A DNA stretch of 64,000 bases, from positions 868,001 through 932,000 of the forward strand of contig NZ_CP115920.1 in the NCBI RefSeq assembly GCF_040412085.2. The letters run 5' to 3'. The notes under the pieces are model-generated. The model worked only from the letters and a program-made list of their open reading frames with translations, made no database searches and was not told the origin of the DNA. Below are positions 45,090 through 56,483 of the stretch, one piece after another. Numbering within the stretch: position 1 is the first letter of the stretch; each line of letters begins with the position of its first letter. Position numbers and translations under genes: made by a program. The DNA comes from Vibrio sp. CB1-14 (GTDB lineage Bacteria; Pseudomonadota; Gammaproteobacteria; Enterobacterales; Vibrionaceae).

Positions 45090-45575
45090 TTAGCGCAAAT
45101 TACTTTTCATGATTCGCGCTTTATCACGTGCCCAATCTTTTTCTTTCAAATCAGCACGTTTGTCGTGAAGCTTTTTACCTTTCGCGACGCCCACTTTGAT
45201 CTTAGCCCAAGAACGCGACCAGTACATAGTCGTAGCAACAAGCGTCATGCCGTCACGGTTAACTAGACCAATAAGTTTGTCCAGTTCGCGGCGATGCAAG
45301 AGCAGTTTGCGTACGCGTGTTGGTTCGGCAACAATGTGAGTTGATGCTTGGTTAAGCGGAATGATTGACATGCCGCTGATGTAAGCTTGGCCATCACGTA
45401 GGAAAACGTAGCTCTCAGCGATATTCGCTTTGCCTGAGCGTAGGGATTTTACTTCCCAGCCTTGCAGTTCGATACCAGCTTCGATCTCGTCTTGAATGTG
45501 AAATTCGTGGCGAGCTTTCTTGTTCTGAGCGATGGTATTGCTACCCGCTTTATTCTTTGAATTCTTCTTTACCAT
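45090..45575 (-). CDS. smpB: SsrA-binding protein SmpB
   Basis: 161 residues: [40 protein letters not shown], the SmpB OB-fold core, and a basic tail ([26 protein letters not shown]) that enters the ribosome. It binds tmRNA and is encoded just upstream of ssrA on the same strand. Confidence 0.97.
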   Translation of the reverse strand: MVKKNSKNKAGSNTIAQNKKARHEFHIQDEIEAGIELQGWEVKSLRSGKANIAESYVFLRDGQAYISGMSIIPLNQASTHIVAEPTRVRKLLLHRRELDKLIGLVNRDGMTLVATTMYWSRSWAKIKVGVAKGKKLHDKRADLKEKDWARDKARIMKSNLR

Positions 45576-45750
45576 AATGGCGTCATTATACGGCGAGTTT
45601 TTGCGTTTAGGGAAGGGTTTTATTTGCCAAGCTTTTGTTTTGTGTGAGCGCGCGTTACCTCCCGATTATTAAAGGGTATGAGCGTGTGACTTGAGCTAAC
45701 AGCTGCTTAACAGTAGAATCGGAGGCAACCTTTTAGTTTGGGGAGTTTTT

Positions 45751-46191
45751 ATGCAACAAGTGACTCGCTCGGCGCTCGTGATGTTTAGCGCTGATCAAAT
45801 GTTTAACTTGGTTAATGATGTCGCCAGTTATCCTGATTTTTTGCCGGGCTGTTCAGGCTCGCGTGTACTAGAGACAACAAACTCAGCGATGGTTGCGTCG
45901 GTAGACGTTTCAAAGGCAGGGATCAGTAAAACATTTACCACTGCGAATACTTTGGTGCATGGAAGCGAGATTCTGATGGAGCTGGTGGACGGCCCATTTA
46001 AAATGCTTAAAGGCGTTTGGTCTTTTATTCCACTCGATGATCAGGCGTGCAAAGTTGAGCTAAAACTTGAGTTTGAATTCTCAAGTAAAATGATTGAACT
46101 GGCGTTTGGAAAGATCTTCCACGATGTCACGAGTAATATGGTGAACGCATTTACTAAGCGTGCCAAAGAGGTGTACACCTATGAGTGCTGA
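45751..46191 (+). CDS. ratA: RatA/CoQ10-binding START-domain protein
   Basis: 146 residues of the polyketide-cyclase/START fold: [38 protein letters not shown] is characteristic of RatA/Coq10. E. coli RatA binds 50S subunits; Coq10 relatives bind quinones. It overlaps ratB by 11 bases. Confidence 0.9.
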   Translation: MQQVTRSALVMFSADQMFNLVNDVASYPDFLPGCSGSRVLETTNSAMVASVDVSKAGISKTFTTANTLVHGSEILMELVDGPFKMLKGVWSFIPLDDQACKVELKLEFEFSSKMIELAFGKIFHDVTSNMVNAFTKRAKEVYTYEC

Positions 46192-46543
46192 CGCTCAGCT
46201 TATTCACGTAGAGGTGGTTTACGCCTTGCCTAATGAACAGCGTGTTTTTCAGTTGGTGGTTAATCATGAATCGACGGTGGAAGAGATTATCCAAAAGTCG
46301 GGCGTGCTGTCGGTGTATCCAGAGATAGATTTGTCGACCAATAAGGTTGGCGTGTTTAGTCGCAACGTGAAGTTGGACGCAACGGTAAGAGATAAAGACC
46401 GTATTGAGATTTATCGCCCGCTACTTGCCGATCCAAAAGAAATTAGACGTAAACGTGCAGAGCAAGCCAAAAACGCGGGCAAAGCCGATCCGGTGACGGG
46501 CGGTAAGCCATCGCCAGTTCGAAAGAGTGCAGAGGCAAGCTAA
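46181..46543 (+). CDS. ratB: RnfH/RatB-family protein
   Basis: 120 residues from ATG 46181, inside the end of ratA. The ubiquitin-like beta-grasp core ([59 protein letters not shown]) is the RnfH pattern. The Lys-rich tail is typical. Function of the family is unclear. Confidence 0.9.
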   Translation: MSADAQLIHVEVVYALPNEQRVFQLVVNHESTVEEIIQKSGVLSVYPEIDLSTNKVGVFSRNVKLDATVRDKDRIEIYRPLLADPKEIRRKRAEQAKNAGKADPVTGGKPSPVRKSAEAS

Positions 46544-46565
46544 CGCTATAGCTTCAATAGAAACG

Positions 46566-46594
46566 AAAAAAGCTCGCCTAGGCGAGCTTTTTTG
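46566..46594. terminator. Bidirectional terminator between ratB and bamE
   Basis: AAAAAAGCTCGCC-TA-GGCGAGCTTTTTT is a near-perfect stem with A/T tracts on both sides, between convergent genes. Confidence 0.9.
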
Positions 46595-46606
46595 TATTTT
46601 AACGAT

Positions 46607-46966
46607 CTAGTTCAGTGCGTCGAAGAAGTTATCGCTTGCTTCGTAGTCGCCAGCGATAGACGCCAACACGCCGTTACCGTCAAAGTTGACGACTAGGTTC
46701 TGCTGAACAGAATCGTCGTGTCCCTTGGTTGCGTGGTAGATGTAGTACCAAGTATTCGGGTAGCCGTTTTCAATGAGCATTGGTGAGCCAAGAACGAAGC
46801 GAACTTGTTCTTTGGTCATGCCATAACGTAACTGGTCTACCGCACTCTGCTCAACGAAGTTGCCTTGGTTGATATCAATGCGATATACGATTTTTTCTAT
46901 TACTGAACATCCTGTCAGCACACTAAGTGCTAGTGGTAATGCAAGTAACCACTTCTTAAATTGCAT
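46607..46966 (-). CDS. bamE: Outer membrane assembly lipoprotein BamE
   Basis: 119 residues. Lipobox LTGC (acylated Cys20) and the SmpA/OmlA core [35 protein letters not shown]. It is part of the BAM complex that inserts beta-barrel proteins into the outer membrane. Position next to recN matches other Vibrio genomes. Confidence 0.95.
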   Translation of the reverse strand: MQFKKWLLALPLALSVLTGCSVIEKIVYRIDINQGNFVEQSAVDQLRYGMTKEQVRFVLGSPMLIENGYPNTWYYIYHATKGHDDSVQQNLVVNFDGNGVLASIAGDYEASDNFFDALN

Positions 46967-47135
46967 AGCTTTAATTTACAACGTCGATTTGTGAAACTGC
47001 AAAGATAATAAACAAGGATGAGCCAGAAGTAAAAACTTGTCTGCGTAAGATTGTCGCTCAAGCTCGGTTTTATGAGTTAAGCAACAATCCTCGGTTAATC
47101 TTGGCTTGCTAGGGAACTATCTCATCACAGTGCAA

Positions 47136-48800
47136 TCACGCGGCGATCAGTAGCTCTTTAGCGTTGGCGAGTGTTGAGTCGGTGATTTGGCTGCCACCAA
47201 GTAGGCGAGCAAGTTCGGTGACACGCTCTTGCTCGTTTAGAGTCAACATACTGGTCTCGGTTTTATTGGCTTTGGTCGTTTTGGTAACAAACAATTGCTG
47301 ATGGCCATGACCGGCCACTTGCGGCAAGTGGGTCACACACAGCACTTGCGTTGACTCACCAAGCTTACGAAGCATTTTACCCACCACTGCAGCAGTTGGT
47401 CCGCTGATACCGACATCCACTTCATCGAAGATTAGGCTTGGTGTATCGACTTTTTGTGCGGTGATCACTTGGATAGCTAAGGAGATCCGAGATAGCTCAC
47501 CACCAGAGGCCACTTTGGCGATCGGCTGCATAGGCTGGCCTGGGTTGGTGGAGACCAAGAACACCACGCTATCCATGCCTGTTGGGGAAGGATGGTCAGA
47601 TTGGAATGCGACATCAATGGCGAATTTGGCTTTTTCCATACTGAGTTCATGCATGCTTTGAGAAATCAGCTTGTTGAGCTCTTTTGCGTAGCGTCCACGA
47701 GATTTATTCAGTTTTTCACTGACTCTGACATAAGCATCAAAGTGGTTGGCCACTTCTTGCTCCATTTCTGCCATTTTTTCATCCGAGCAATCTAGAGCTT
47801 CGATTTGTGCGAGCAAGTCCTGATGGTGCTGGTATAGCTCCTCAGGCATCACATGGTGTTTACGAGCCAGCGACATGATTTTAGAAAAACGCTCTTCAAC
47901 ATAAGCCATGCGCTCCGGATCAACATCAATCTTGTCGAGATAATTGCGAAGCTCAGTATTGGCTTCCTCAATTTGGATGATGGCTTCTTCAATCATGTTA
48001 GGAAGTGGCGTTAGGCTAGCGTCGAGCTCGGCAAGCTGCAGCAATTTGCTGCTGGCGGTTTGTAGCATAGCAAGTGCGTTTACTTCATCACCCTCGTAGA
48101 TGATGTCGATGGCTTGTTGGCACGTCACTGCCAATTCACCACTGTTGGATAAACGCTTGTGTTCTTGTTCAAGACCGGGGAATTCGTCTTCTCCAATCGC
48201 TAGCTCATTGAGTTCTTTGATTTGATATTCAAGCAACTGCAGCTGAGCCAGGTTGTTAGCACTGTTTTCTTTCAGTTTGGTGAGTGCAATATCGGCATTA
48301 CGCCAGGTTTGGTACTTTGAACGAACCTGTTTAAGCAGTGCGGTGTGGCCTGCGTATTGGTCAAGCAAGCTGAGCTGATAATCACTCTTCATCAATTGGT
48401 GATGCGCATGCTGACCGTGGATGTTTATCAACAGTTGGCCAAGCGATTTTAGCTGTGACAAGGGAACCGGACTGCCGTTAATGAAAGCGCGCGAGCGCCC
48501 TTCTTTGGTAATGGTGCGGCGCAAAATACATTCAGTGCCATCAAACAGGTCATTGTCTTCGAGCCAGCGTGTCGCTTGTTGATTGTCCTCAATCGCAAAA
48601 GCGGCAGTGACTTCGGTTTTGTCTTCACCAGCACGTACAGCGCCAGCGTCGGCACGGCCACCTAAACACAGCCCAAGCGCGTCGATAGCAATGGATTTAC
48701 CTGCGCCGGTTTCGCCAGTGATGGTTGTCATACCTGTACATAGTTCTAACTGCAGCGATTTTACGATAGCAAAATTATTAACACTTAGATGAGACAGCAT
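47136..48800 (-). CDS. recN: DNA repair protein RecN
   Basis: 554 residues of the SMC-like family: Walker A GETGAGKS (29-36), long coiled coil and C-terminal [21 protein letters not shown]. It helps repair double-strand breaks. Two LexA boxes lie upstream, so it belongs to the SOS regulon. Confidence 0.96.
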   Translation of the reverse strand: MLSHLSVNNFAIVKSLQLELCTGMTTITGETGAGKSIAIDALGLCLGGRADAGAVRAGEDKTEVTAAFAIEDNQQATRWLEDNDLFDGTECILRRTITKEGRSRAFINGSPVPLSQLKSLGQLLINIHGQHAHHQLMKSDYQLSLLDQYAGHTALLKQVRSKYQTWRNADIALTKLKENSANNLAQLQLLEYQIKELNELAIGEDEFPGLEQEHKRLSNSGELAVTCQQAIDIIYEGDEVNALAMLQTASSKLLQLAELDASLTPLPNMIEEAIIQIEEANTELRNYLDKIDVDPERMAYVEERFSKIMSLARKHHVMPEELYQHHQDLLAQIEALDCSDEKMAEMEQEVANHFDAYVRVSEKLNKSRGRYAKELNKLISQSMHELSMEKAKFAIDVAFQSDHPSPTGMDSVVFLVSTNPGQPMQPIAKVASGGELSRISLAIQVITAQKVDTPSLIFDEVDVGISGPTAAVVGKMLRKLGESTQVLCVTHLPQVAGHGHQQLFVTKTTKANKTETSMLTLNEQERVTELARLLGGSQITDSTLANAKELLIAA

Positions 48801-48825
48801 TTTATTTACCTGTTTAAATGAACAT

Positions 48826-48867
48826 TACTGTATGTAAGTTCAGTATATACTGTTTCTTTATACAGTA
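48826..48867. promoter_or_regulatory. Two LexA (SOS) boxes upstream of recN
   Basis: TACTGTATGTAAGTTCAGTA (48826-48845) and TACTGTTTCTTTATACAGTA (48848-48867) both fit TACTG-N10-CAGTA. They lie 26-67 bases before the recN start on the minus strand. Confidence 0.93.
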
Positions 48868-48952
48868 AAGTTGCACAGGTAAATTTTTATGTGACAGGAC
48901 GCACTGTTGCCGATTATTTGATCGAAAAGAAAGGGATTTAACCGGCGGATAC

Positions 48953-48981
48953 AAAAAAGCCTCAATGGCAATATTGAGGCT
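48953..48981 (-). terminator. Terminator of nadK
   Basis: Minus strand: AGCCTCAAT-ATTGCC-ATTGAGGCT then six T, 35 bases after the nadK stop. Confidence 0.85.
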
Positions 48982-49015
48982 ATCGATAGGAATGGAGGCT
49001 ATCTATCTGATTTAT

Positions 49016-49900
49016 TTAAAACAGTTTACTCGACCATCCGAGTTTATTTCGCAGTACGTGATAGTAGCTATAGTCTTTTGGATGGATCAGTTTTAGCGCG
49101 TTCGGACTTTGATAGATGTGGATTTCGTCACCAGGCGATACAGGTAGCGAGATTTGTCCGTCGCAGCTGACTTCTTGTGTGCCACGGTTATCAGGGGACA
49201 CCACCAGCTTAATACGGCAGTTGCCATCAACCACCAATGGGCGACTCGACAAGGTATGTGGGAACATCGGTACCAATGAGATTGCATTGAGTTGTGATGA
49301 TAATATAGGGCCACCGCCGGAGAGTGAGTAGGCAGTGGAGCCTGTTGGCGTAGACACAATAAGCCCGTCAGATCGCAAACTGAACGCGAATGAGTCATCA
49401 ATATAGACTTCAAACTCGATCATGTGTGCGACTTGTCCCGGGTGAAGAACCGCTTCATTGAGTGCTGCGTTATGACTTTTTATTTGGCCGTGTCGATGAA
49501 TTTCCGCTTCTAGGAGAAAACGTTTCTCCTCAAGGTATTCACCATTGAGCACGGATTCGAGTGCGGTTTCAAAGCCTTCAGGATTTAGATCTGTAAGAAA
49601 GCCAAGGTTGCCACGATTGACGCCAATTACAGCCACATCGAATCGAGACAGTACTCGAGCTGCGCCAAGCATATTTCCGTCGCCGCCAACCACAATAGCT
49701 AAGTCGGCTTCTCGGCCTATACGAACTAAGCTGAAGAAGTGCTGCCTTGGGATGTCGACAAGAATATCGATCAGACGATCATCGACAAGAACCTTGTAGC
49801 CTTTCGAGGTGAGCCACAAAAACAGCTCTTTATGGGTTTGAATGGCTTGCTGAGCTCGAGGTTTGCCTATGATGGCGATCACCTCAAAGGGTTTTTTCAT
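49016..49900 (-). CDS. nadK: NAD kinase
   Basis: 294 residues. [11 protein letters not shown] (72-82) and [26 protein letters not shown] are the NAD kinase motifs. It makes NADP from NAD and ATP. It is divergent from grpE. Confidence 0.96.
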   Translation of the reverse strand: MKKPFEVIAIIGKPRAQQAIQTHKELFLWLTSKGYKVLVDDRLIDILVDIPRQHFFSLVRIGREADLAIVVGGDGNMLGAARVLSRFDVAVIGVNRGNLGFLTDLNPEGFETALESVLNGEYLEEKRFLLEAEIHRHGQIKSHNAALNEAVLHPGQVAHMIEFEVYIDDSFAFSLRSDGLIVSTPTGSTAYSLSGGGPILSSQLNAISLVPMFPHTLSSRPLVVDGNCRIKLVVSPDNRGTQEVSCDGQISLPVSPGDEIHIYQSPNALKLIHPKDYSYYHVLRNKLGWSSKLF

Positions 49901-49921
49901 ATCACTTCCAAACTAATAGTG

Positions 49922-49950
49922 CTTGAATCACAAATCTTCATCCCCATAAT
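49922..49950 (+). promoter_or_regulatory. Sigma-32-like promoter of grpE
   Basis: CTTGAA (49922-49927), a 14-base spacer and CCCCATAAT (49942-49950) match the heat-shock consensus CTTGAA-N13/14-CCCCATNT. It precedes grpE by about 100 bases. Confidence 0.8.
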
Positions 49951-50055
49951 ATACCCAAAGTATGTATATATGCAGTGTTTGGTGCGATTTAGTTCCTAAG
50001 AATTGTGAGTGAGTCGTATTATGCATTGCCTTGAAGCGAGTATTCCGGAGAGACC

Positions 50056-50664
50056 ATGAGCAACGAAGAAAACAAGGTAAATCAAGAAGAGCTAAACACC
50101 CAAGAAGCGGAAGCAAAACAGGAAGATGCAGAGGTGGTAGGTTCTGACGCTGACGTGGAATGGAACGAAGAATCCGAGCAAGACATTCAAGAAGCTAAGA
50201 TTGCTCAACTAGAAGCGGCGCTACTGTCTAGCGAAGCGAAAGTGAAAGATCAGCAAGATTCTGTTCTACGCGCGAAAGCAGATATTGAAAACATGCGTCG
50301 TCGCACAGAGCAAGAAATTGATAAAGCTCGTAAGTACGCACTGAACAAGTTCGCTGAAGAACTTTTACCAGTGATTGATAACCTAGAGCGTGCTATCGCA
50401 GCCGCAGATGCTGAAAACGAAGCAGTAAAACCGATCGTTGAAGGTGTTGAAATGACGCATAAGACGTTTGTTGATGTGGTTGCTAAGTTTGGTCTAAAAG
50501 AGATCAACCCAGAAGGTGAAGCATTCAACCCTGAGCAGCACCAAGCAATGTCTATTCAGGAAAGTGCCGATCACGAGCCAAATACCGTCATGTTTGTTAT
50601 GCAAAAGGGTTACGAGCTCAATGGCCGTGTTATCCGTCCTGCCATGGTAATGGTGTCAAAGTAG
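50056..50664 (+). CDS. grpE: Nucleotide exchange factor GrpE
   Basis: 202 residues: an acidic disordered N-terminus, a long helix ([42 protein letters not shown]) and a C-terminal beta domain ([26 protein letters not shown]). It releases ADP from DnaK. A sigma-32-like promoter lies upstream and a terminator follows. Confidence 0.97.
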   Translation: MSNEENKVNQEELNTQEAEAKQEDAEVVGSDADVEWNEESEQDIQEAKIAQLEAALLSSEAKVKDQQDSVLRAKADIENMRRRTEQEIDKARKYALNKFAEELLPVIDNLERAIAAADAENEAVKPIVEGVEMTHKTFVDVVAKFGLKEINPEGEAFNPEQHQAMSIQESADHEPNTVMFVMQKGYELNGRVIRPAMVMVSK

Positions 50665-50722
50665 CAGATTATTTCTAGGGGTTGACACTAGAGGTTTATC
50701 CCAACGAATTTGCCTATTCTAT

Positions 50723-50753
50723 AAAATGAAGCCTTATTGGCTTCATTTTTTTT
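50723..50753 (+). terminator. Terminator of grpE
   Basis: AAAATGAAGCC-TTATT-GGCTTCATTTT continuing into T-rich sequence. Confidence 0.88.
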
Positions 50754-50937
50754 GGTTTATTGTTCTAGTTTCTTTCAATAATTTGGAGTTATAAACTTTA
50801 AGAAATGGATAAGAAAATGTAAAATTTATGCTTTCATTTTGACTTCATATCTGTAATATCCCCTGAGCTTTCTATAAATAAGAAAGTAAATAACTATAAA
50901 AGTGTAGGGAATAAACACAACATTCTGGAGTTTTTGA

Positions 50938-52218
50938 ATGAATAAATCACTATCCCAAAAGATCTTTGTAGGTCTATTTGCTGGCCTTTTGATTGGTACA
51001 GCGATTCAATACCTTTTCGCAGGTGTTAGCCTTTTTGACCAATATCTACTTGGTTTTGCAGAAGGCGTAGGCGGCATGTTCGTCTCTTTAATCAAACTAC
51101 TCGTTGTACCATTGGTATACGTTTCTATCGTTTGCGGTATCGTAGAACTTAAAGACATCAACTCTTTCGGTCGCCTTGGCGGCAAAACCTTTGCGCTTTA
51201 TATTCTTAATACAGTGATCGCGATTACTTTTGCACTTGCTATCGGTATGATCGTTCAGCCGGGTGCAGGCGCTAACCTAGGTGGCACAGTGGCTGAAGCT
51301 GTTGAGCTCACGTCAACCACGACACCTGATATCTTCTCAATGATCACCAACATTGTACCAAGCAACCCTATTCAGGCGTTTGCTAACGGTGACATGTTAC
51401 AAATCATCTTTATGGCGATTCTGACTGGTCTGGCTATCCAAGCTCTGGATAAAAAAGGCGGCCCTGCTATCAACGCATTCAAAGTAGCGAATGACGTGAT
51501 GATGAAGTTGATTGGTCTTGTAATGAGCCTAGCGCCTTACGGTGTATTCGCACTGATGATTCAACTTGGCGCAACGCTTGATGCCAACACATTAGCATCG
51601 GTAGCGGGTTATGTGGCACTGGTTGTGGGTATTCTTGTTCTGTGGATCTTTGTGGTTTACCCACTTATGGTTGGCGCAACGACGAAAATGACGCCAGCAC
51701 AGTTTATTCGTGCGACACGTGAGCAGGTTCTGTTCTCGCTATCAACGGCAAGCTCTAACGCGACGATTCCAGTGACTATGCGTACTTTGACAGACAAGAT
51801 TGGTGTGTCTAAATCTGTAGCAGGATTTGGTGTGCCACTGGGTGCGACTATGAACATGGCAGGCGCGTCTATCTACATCGCGATTGCGGCTATCTTCATC
51901 GCGAATGCCTTCGGTCAGCCTATCCAAATGGGCGATCTGTTTACTCTAGGCTTTACGGTACTACTACTTTCAATTGGTGCTGGTGGTGTTCCTGGCGGCG
52001 GTGTAGTGATGATTGGTGTTATCCTTCACCAACTAGGCTTGCCACCAGAAGGTCTAGCAATTGTTGCTGCTGTTGACCGTATCAACGATATGTTCTGTAC
52101 TAGCTCAAATGTTGTCGGTGATACTGCAGTGAACACGATTGTTGCTGGTAGCGAAGGTGAAATTGGTGAGCCAGCAGAGCAAGAAGCTGACGCAGTGCTT
52201 GCTCAGAGCCGTGCGTAG
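50938..52218 (+). CDS. Dicarboxylate/amino acid:cation symporter (DAACS family)
   Basis: 426 residues, about eight hydrophobic helices, with LSTASSNATIPVTMRTL (the serine-rich re-entrant loop) and GATMNMAGASIYIAIAAIFIANAFGQ, the family signatures. It imports glutamate, aspartate or C4-dicarboxylates with Na+ or H+; the exact substrate cannot be fixed. It is flanked by terminators and stands alone between grpE and dnaK. Confidence 0.92.
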   Translation: MNKSLSQKIFVGLFAGLLIGTAIQYLFAGVSLFDQYLLGFAEGVGGMFVSLIKLLVVPLVYVSIVCGIVELKDINSFGRLGGKTFALYILNTVIAITFALAIGMIVQPGAGANLGGTVAEAVELTSTTTPDIFSMITNIVPSNPIQAFANGDMLQIIFMAILTGLAIQALDKKGGPAINAFKVANDVMMKLIGLVMSLAPYGVFALMIQLGATLDANTLASVAGYVALVVGILVLWIFVVYPLMVGATTKMTPAQFIRATREQVLFSLSTASSNATIPVTMRTLTDKIGVSKSVAGFGVPLGATMNMAGASIYIAIAAIFIANAFGQPIQMGDLFTLGFTVLLLSIGAGGVPGGGVVMIGVILHQLGLPPEGLAIVAAVDRINDMFCTSSNVVGDTAVNTIVAGSEGEIGEPAEQEADAVLAQSRA

Positions 52219-52242
52219 TAAAAAATAGTTTCGCTAGATAAA

Positions 52243-52272
52243 AAACGGAGCCCATTATGGCTTCGTTTTTAT
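52243..52272 (+). terminator. Terminator of the DAACS symporter gene
   Basis: AAACGGAGCC-CATTAT-GGCTTCGTTT (one G-T pair) followed by TTATTTTT. Confidence 0.75.
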
Positions 52273-52365
52273 TTTTCAAACAATTACAACGTCAGTCATT
52301 GGGTGTAAATGATGTTCAGATGCACAATGACAACAGAAAAAACTTAAACTTTTTTCACTTCTTCC

Positions 52366-52393
52366 CTTGAAAAGCATTTTGACGCCCTTATCT
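52366..52393 (+). promoter_or_regulatory. Sigma-32-like promoter of dnaK
   Basis: CTTGAA (52366-52371), a 13-base spacer and CCCTTATCT (52385-52393) approximate the heat-shock consensus, about 107 bases before dnaK. Confidence 0.7.
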
Positions 52394-52499
52394 ATGGGTC
52401 ATACAGAAAACAAACCTATTGCGAGCGGACAGTTTTGTCGGCTCTCAGCCTCACACTGAGGCAGCAAACGAAACAATAGAATTATTCGGAGATAGCCTG

Positions 52500-54413
52500 A
52501 TGGGTAAAATCATTGGTATTGACTTAGGTACTACTAACTCTTGTGTTGCGGTTTTAGACGGCGACAAACCACGCGTAATCGAAAATGCTGAAGGTGAGCG
52601 CACAACCGCATCGGTTATCGCTTACACAGACGGCGAAACGCTAGTAGGTCAACCTGCAAAACGTCAAGCAGTTACAAACCCAGAGAACACGCTATTTGCT
52701 ATTAAGCGTCTTATCGGTCGTCGTTTTGAAGACGAAGAAGTTCAGCGTGACATCGAAATCATGCCTTACAAAATCGTTAAGGCTGACAACGGTGATGCAT
52801 GGGTAGAAGCAAAAGGCCAGCAAATGGCTGCTCCTCAAGTATCTGCTGAAGTACTTAAGAAAATGAAGAAAACTGCAGAAGACTTCCTTGGTGAGGAAGT
52901 AACTGGCGCAGTTATCACAGTTCCTGCTTACTTTAATGATGCACAGCGTCAAGCAACGAAAGATGCTGGTCGTATCGCAGGTCTAGAAGTTAAACGTATC
53001 ATCAACGAACCAACAGCAGCAGCACTTGCTTACGGTCTAGATAAGAAAGGCGGCGACCGCACTATCGCAGTTTACGACCTTGGTGGTGGTACATTCGATA
53101 TCTCTATCATCGAGATTGATGAAGTTGAAGGCGAGAAAACATTTGAAGTTCTAGCAACTAACGGTGACACACACCTTGGTGGTGAAGACTTCGATAACCG
53201 CATGATCAACTACCTAGTTGAAGAGTTCCAGAAAGAGCAAGGTATCAACCTTAAGAACGACCCACTAGCAATGCAGCGTGTTAAAGAAGCAGCAGAAAAA
53301 GCGAAGATCGAGCTTTCTTCTACTTCTCAAACTGACGTAAACCTACCTTACGTAACTGCAGATGCAACTGGTCCTAAGCACATGAACGTAAAAGTGACTC
53401 GTGCGAAACTAGAATCTCTAGTTGAAGACCTAGTACAACGTTCTCTTGAGCCACTAAAAGTTGCTCTAGCTGATGCAGACCTATCAGTAAGCGACATCAA
53501 CGACGTAATCCTAGTTGGTGGTCAAACTCGTATGCCTATGGTTCAAGCGAAAGTGGCTGAGTTCTTCGGTAAAGAAGCTCGCCGTGACGTGAACCCAGAC
53601 GAAGCAGTAGCAATGGGTGCTGCGGTTCAAGGTGGTGTACTAGCGGGTGAAGTTAAAGACGTGCTTCTACTAGACGTTACTCCTCTGTCTCTAGGTATTG
53701 AGACTATGGGCGGCGTAATGACTAAGCTAGTTGAGAAGAACACAACTATCCCAACAAAAGCGAACCAAGTTTTCTCTACAGCAGAAGACAACCAGAACGC
53801 GGTAACTATCCACGTTCTTCAAGGTGAGCGTAAGCAAGCGATGTACAACAAGTCTCTAGGTCAATTCAACCTAGAAGGCATTCAAGCTGCACCTCGTGGT
53901 ATGCCTCAAATCGAAGTTACTTTCGACCTAGATGCGGACGGTATCCTACACGTATCTGCGAAAGACAAGTCGACAGGTAAAGAGCAGAAGATCACCATCC
54001 AAGCGTCTGGCGGTCTGAGCGATGAAGACATCGAGAAAATGGTACAAGAAGCAGAAGCTAACAAAGAAGCGGACAAGAAGTTCGAAGAGCTAGCCGCTGC
54101 ACGTAACCAAGCAGACCAAATGGTTCACGGTACTCGTAAGCAAGTAGAAGAAGCTGGTGAAGCGCTACCTGCAGAAGAGAAAGAGAAGATCGAAGCTGCA
54201 ATCACTGAGCTAGAAGAAGCTCGTAAAGGTGAAGACAAAGAAGCGATCGACGCGAAAGTTCAAGCGCTAATGGCAGCGGCTCAGAAGCTAATGGAAATCG
54301 CACAGCAACAAGCTCAAGCACAAGGTGCGGGCGCTGAAGCTGGCGAACAGCCTAAGCAAGACGACGATGTTGTTGATGCTGAGTTCGAAGAAGTAAAAGA
54401 CGAGAAAAAATAA
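52500..54413 (+). CDS. dnaK: Molecular chaperone DnaK (Hsp70)
   Basis: 637 residues: ATPase domain with [13 protein letters not shown] and [14 protein letters not shown], substrate-binding domain, and a C-terminal lid ending [17 protein letters not shown]. The start is ATG 52500; the open frame extends upstream to 52419 but lacks homology. It works with DnaJ and GrpE. Confidence 0.98.
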   Translation: MGKIIGIDLGTTNSCVAVLDGDKPRVIENAEGERTTASVIAYTDGETLVGQPAKRQAVTNPENTLFAIKRLIGRRFEDEEVQRDIEIMPYKIVKADNGDAWVEAKGQQMAAPQVSAEVLKKMKKTAEDFLGEEVTGAVITVPAYFNDAQRQATKDAGRIAGLEVKRIINEPTAAALAYGLDKKGGDRTIAVYDLGGGTFDISIIEIDEVEGEKTFEVLATNGDTHLGGEDFDNRMINYLVEEFQKEQGINLKNDPLAMQRVKEAAEKAKIELSSTSQTDVNLPYVTADATGPKHMNVKVTRAKLESLVEDLVQRSLEPLKVALADADLSVSDINDVILVGGQTRMPMVQAKVAEFFGKEARRDVNPDEAVAMGAAVQGGVLAGEVKDVLLLDVTPLSLGIETMGGVMTKLVEKNTTIPTKANQVFSTAEDNQNAVTIHVLQGERKQAMYNKSLGQFNLEGIQAAPRGMPQIEVTFDLDADGILHVSAKDKSTGKEQKITIQASGGLSDEDIEKMVQEAEANKEADKKFEELAAARNQADQMVHGTRKQVEEAGEALPAEEKEKIEAAITELEEARKGEDKEAIDAKVQALMAAAQKLMEIAQQQAQAQGAGAEAGEQPKQDDDVVDAEFEEVKDEKK

Positions 54414-54422
54414 TTTCTCGTC

Positions 54423-54522
54423 GCTATAAAGCCCAATCTCGGCGTCGGAAATGCTCATTTGCACTTTCTCTATGAAAACTAAGCAAACTGCGCGTTTCCT
54501 CCTTGAGCTTGGACTTTATAGC
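54423..54522. repeat. ERIC-like 100-bp inverted-repeat element between dnaK and dnaJ
   Basis: GCTATAAAGCCCAA (54423-54436) and TTGGACTTTATAGC (54509-54522) pair with one mismatch, and inner segments GGAAA..TTTGC and GCAAA..TTTCC also pair. The whole is one long imperfect hairpin, in size and form like ERIC-type mobile hairpins. Three further hairpins follow: GCGGGCG/CGCCCGC near 54565-54598, GTAAAC/GTTTAC (54600-54616) and TCTAGATAA/TTATCTAGA (54631-54660). Confidence 0.6.
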
Positions 54523-54718
54523 TTAGAGAATTCAGTGAGCTGGGTTCTCGAAAAGTGATTGTTGCGGGCGTTTGGGGTAACCTTTACGCCCGCAAATTTG
54601 TAAACAGTGAGTTTACGAGAGTCATGTCGCTCTAGATAAGGACACCAATCTTTATCTAGAACGATACAATCCCCAAACAGCGTCGGGCTGTTTGTCGAAG
54701 TAATTGGTAACAAGCAAT

Positions 54719-55861
54719 ATGTCAAAACGTGATTTTTACGAAGTATTAGGCGTTGATCGTGACGCATCAGAGCGCGACATCAAGAAGGCGTATAAGCGTC
54801 TTGCGATGAAGTATCACCCAGATAGAAACCAAGGTGATGACACGGCGGCTGAGAAGTTTAAAGAAGTAAAAGAAGCGTATGAGATCCTAACCGAGCCTCA
54901 GAAAAAAGCAGCGTACGACCAATACGGTCACGCAGCCTTTGAACAAGGCGGCATGGGTGGTGGCGGCTTCGGCGGCGCTGGTGCTGACTTCGGTGATATT
55001 TTCGGTGACGTATTCGGTGATATCTTTGGTGGCGGTCGTCGTGGCGGCGGTGGTCATCGTGCTCAGCGCGGTGCAGACTTGCGCTACAACATGGAGCTAA
55101 CGCTAGAAGAAGCGGTTCGTGGTATTTCAAAAGAGATTGAAGTACCTACATTAGTAGAGTGTGATACTTGTGACGGCTCAGGCTCGAAGAAAGGTTCTTC
55201 ACCACAAACCTGTGGCACCTGTCATGGTCATGGCCAAGTTCAAATGCGCCAAGGCTTCTTTGCAGTTCAGCAAACCTGTCCGACTTGTAGCGGTACCGGT
55301 AAAATTATTAAAGACCCATGTAACAGCTGTCATGGTCAAGGTCGCTTACAGAAGACTAAAACACTTAACGTTAAGATCCCAGCCGGTGTGGATACAGGCG
55401 ATCGCATTCGTCTATCTGGCGAAGGTGAAGCGGGAGAGCATGGCGCACCAGCCGGTGACTTGTATGTTCAAGTCCATGTGAAAGAGCACCACATCTTTGA
55501 GCGTGAAGGCAACAACCTTTACTGTGAAGTGCCAGTAAGCTTTGCTCAAGCTGCATTGGGTGGTGAAGTTGAAGTTCCGACACTTGATGGTCGTGTAAGC
55601 CTTAAAGTACCAGAAGAGACTCAAACTGGCCGTATGTTCCGCATGCGTGGCAAAGGTGTGAAAGGCGTTCGTGGCGGTGGCGTTGGCGACCTAATCGTGA
55701 AGCTTGTGGTTGAAACGCCAGTGAAACTGAGCGCTCGCCAGAAAGAACTTCTGCATGAATTTGAAGAGTCATGCGGTGGTGAAGCAGCGAACACGCATAA
55801 GCCAAAATCAGAGGGTTTCTTCAATGGTGTGAAGAAGTTCTTCGATGATTTAACCAGCTAA
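54719..55861 (+). CDS. dnaJ: Co-chaperone DnaJ (Hsp40)
   Basis: 380 residues: J domain with YHPDRN, a Gly/Phe-rich linker (about 75-115), four CxxCxGxG zinc repeats ([32 protein letters not shown]) and the C-terminal substrate domain. It stimulates DnaK ATPase. The start ATG 54719 precedes [11 protein letters not shown]. Confidence 0.98.
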   Translation: MSKRDFYEVLGVDRDASERDIKKAYKRLAMKYHPDRNQGDDTAAEKFKEVKEAYEILTEPQKKAAYDQYGHAAFEQGGMGGGGFGGAGADFGDIFGDVFGDIFGGGRRGGGGHRAQRGADLRYNMELTLEEAVRGISKEIEVPTLVECDTCDGSGSKKGSSPQTCGTCHGHGQVQMRQGFFAVQQTCPTCSGTGKIIKDPCNSCHGQGRLQKTKTLNVKIPAGVDTGDRIRLSGEGEAGEHGAPAGDLYVQVHVKEHHIFEREGNNLYCEVPVSFAQAALGGEVEVPTLDGRVSLKVPEETQTGRMFRMRGKGVKGVRGGGVGDLIVKLVVETPVKLSARQKELLHEFEESCGGEAANTHKPKSEGFFNGVKKFFDDLTS

Positions 55862-55881
55862 ACGCTCGAAAACCTCAATTA

Positions 55882-55919
55882 AATCGGCCCGCGATAATGA
55901 CAGTTATCGCGGGCCGATT
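55882..55919. terminator. Bidirectional terminator between dnaJ and pilE
   Basis: AATCGGCCCGCGATAA and its exact complement TTATCGCGGGCCGATT form a perfect 16-bp stem with a TGACAG loop. Confidence 0.88.
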
Positions 55920-55952
55920 GCTTTTCTAAAGGCTGATTTTGCACGCTCAGCT

Positions 55953-56369
55953 TTACCAGCATTCCAGTGGTGTCACATCACCATTGGACGTCAAACTCAT
56001 GGTTTTATCCGCCCCAAGGCAGGTATCATCAGATTGGGTGGTCGTCGTTTGTGCGATGGCTTTAATGGTATAGGCGGCGCCAGCGCTGCTCACTACTTCA
56101 AATTGATAGCGGTTGACCTGAGATTCACACACAGTGCAACTTCCACCGGAAATAACAGATGCAAAGTTGTAGCCGCTACTATAAGTGCGTTCGAGCTCCA
56201 ACTGCATTTCCAGTAAATCACCCAACGCGATCATTCGGTGACTTTCTCGTACCTGCTGCGTGTAGTTTGGGTAGGCAACGGAAGTCAGAATGCCGAGTAT
56301 GGCTAATGTGATCAATAATTCGATCAACGTCAAACCTCTTTGTCTACTCCCGCCTTGTTTGCATTTCAT
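55953..56369 (-). CDS. pilE: Type IV minor pilin PilE-like
   Basis: 138 residues. Prepilin leader QRG|LTLIELLITLAILGILTSVAYP followed by a pilin head with paired cysteines (GGSCTVCES and DTCLG..LECW). It should be processed by the prepilin peptidase. It is divergent from the fimU-pilW-pilX-pilV genes and belongs to the same type IV pilus assembly set. Confidence 0.88.
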   Translation of the reverse strand: MKCKQGGSRQRGLTLIELLITLAILGILTSVAYPNYTQQVRESHRMIALGDLLEMQLELERTYSSGYNFASVISGGSCTVCESQVNRYQFEVVSSAGAAYTIKAIAQTTTTQSDDTCLGADKTMSLTSNGDVTPLECW

Positions 56370-56483
56370 TATTTTAAGTCAATCCAACCGACTATTTTAA
56401 AAGACTTTTCTAGTGTTCTCTGCTGCTAGGATTAACGCAAGTAGATAGGTTTGTTTGTTACCAGTTTCATAGGATTTTGGGAA

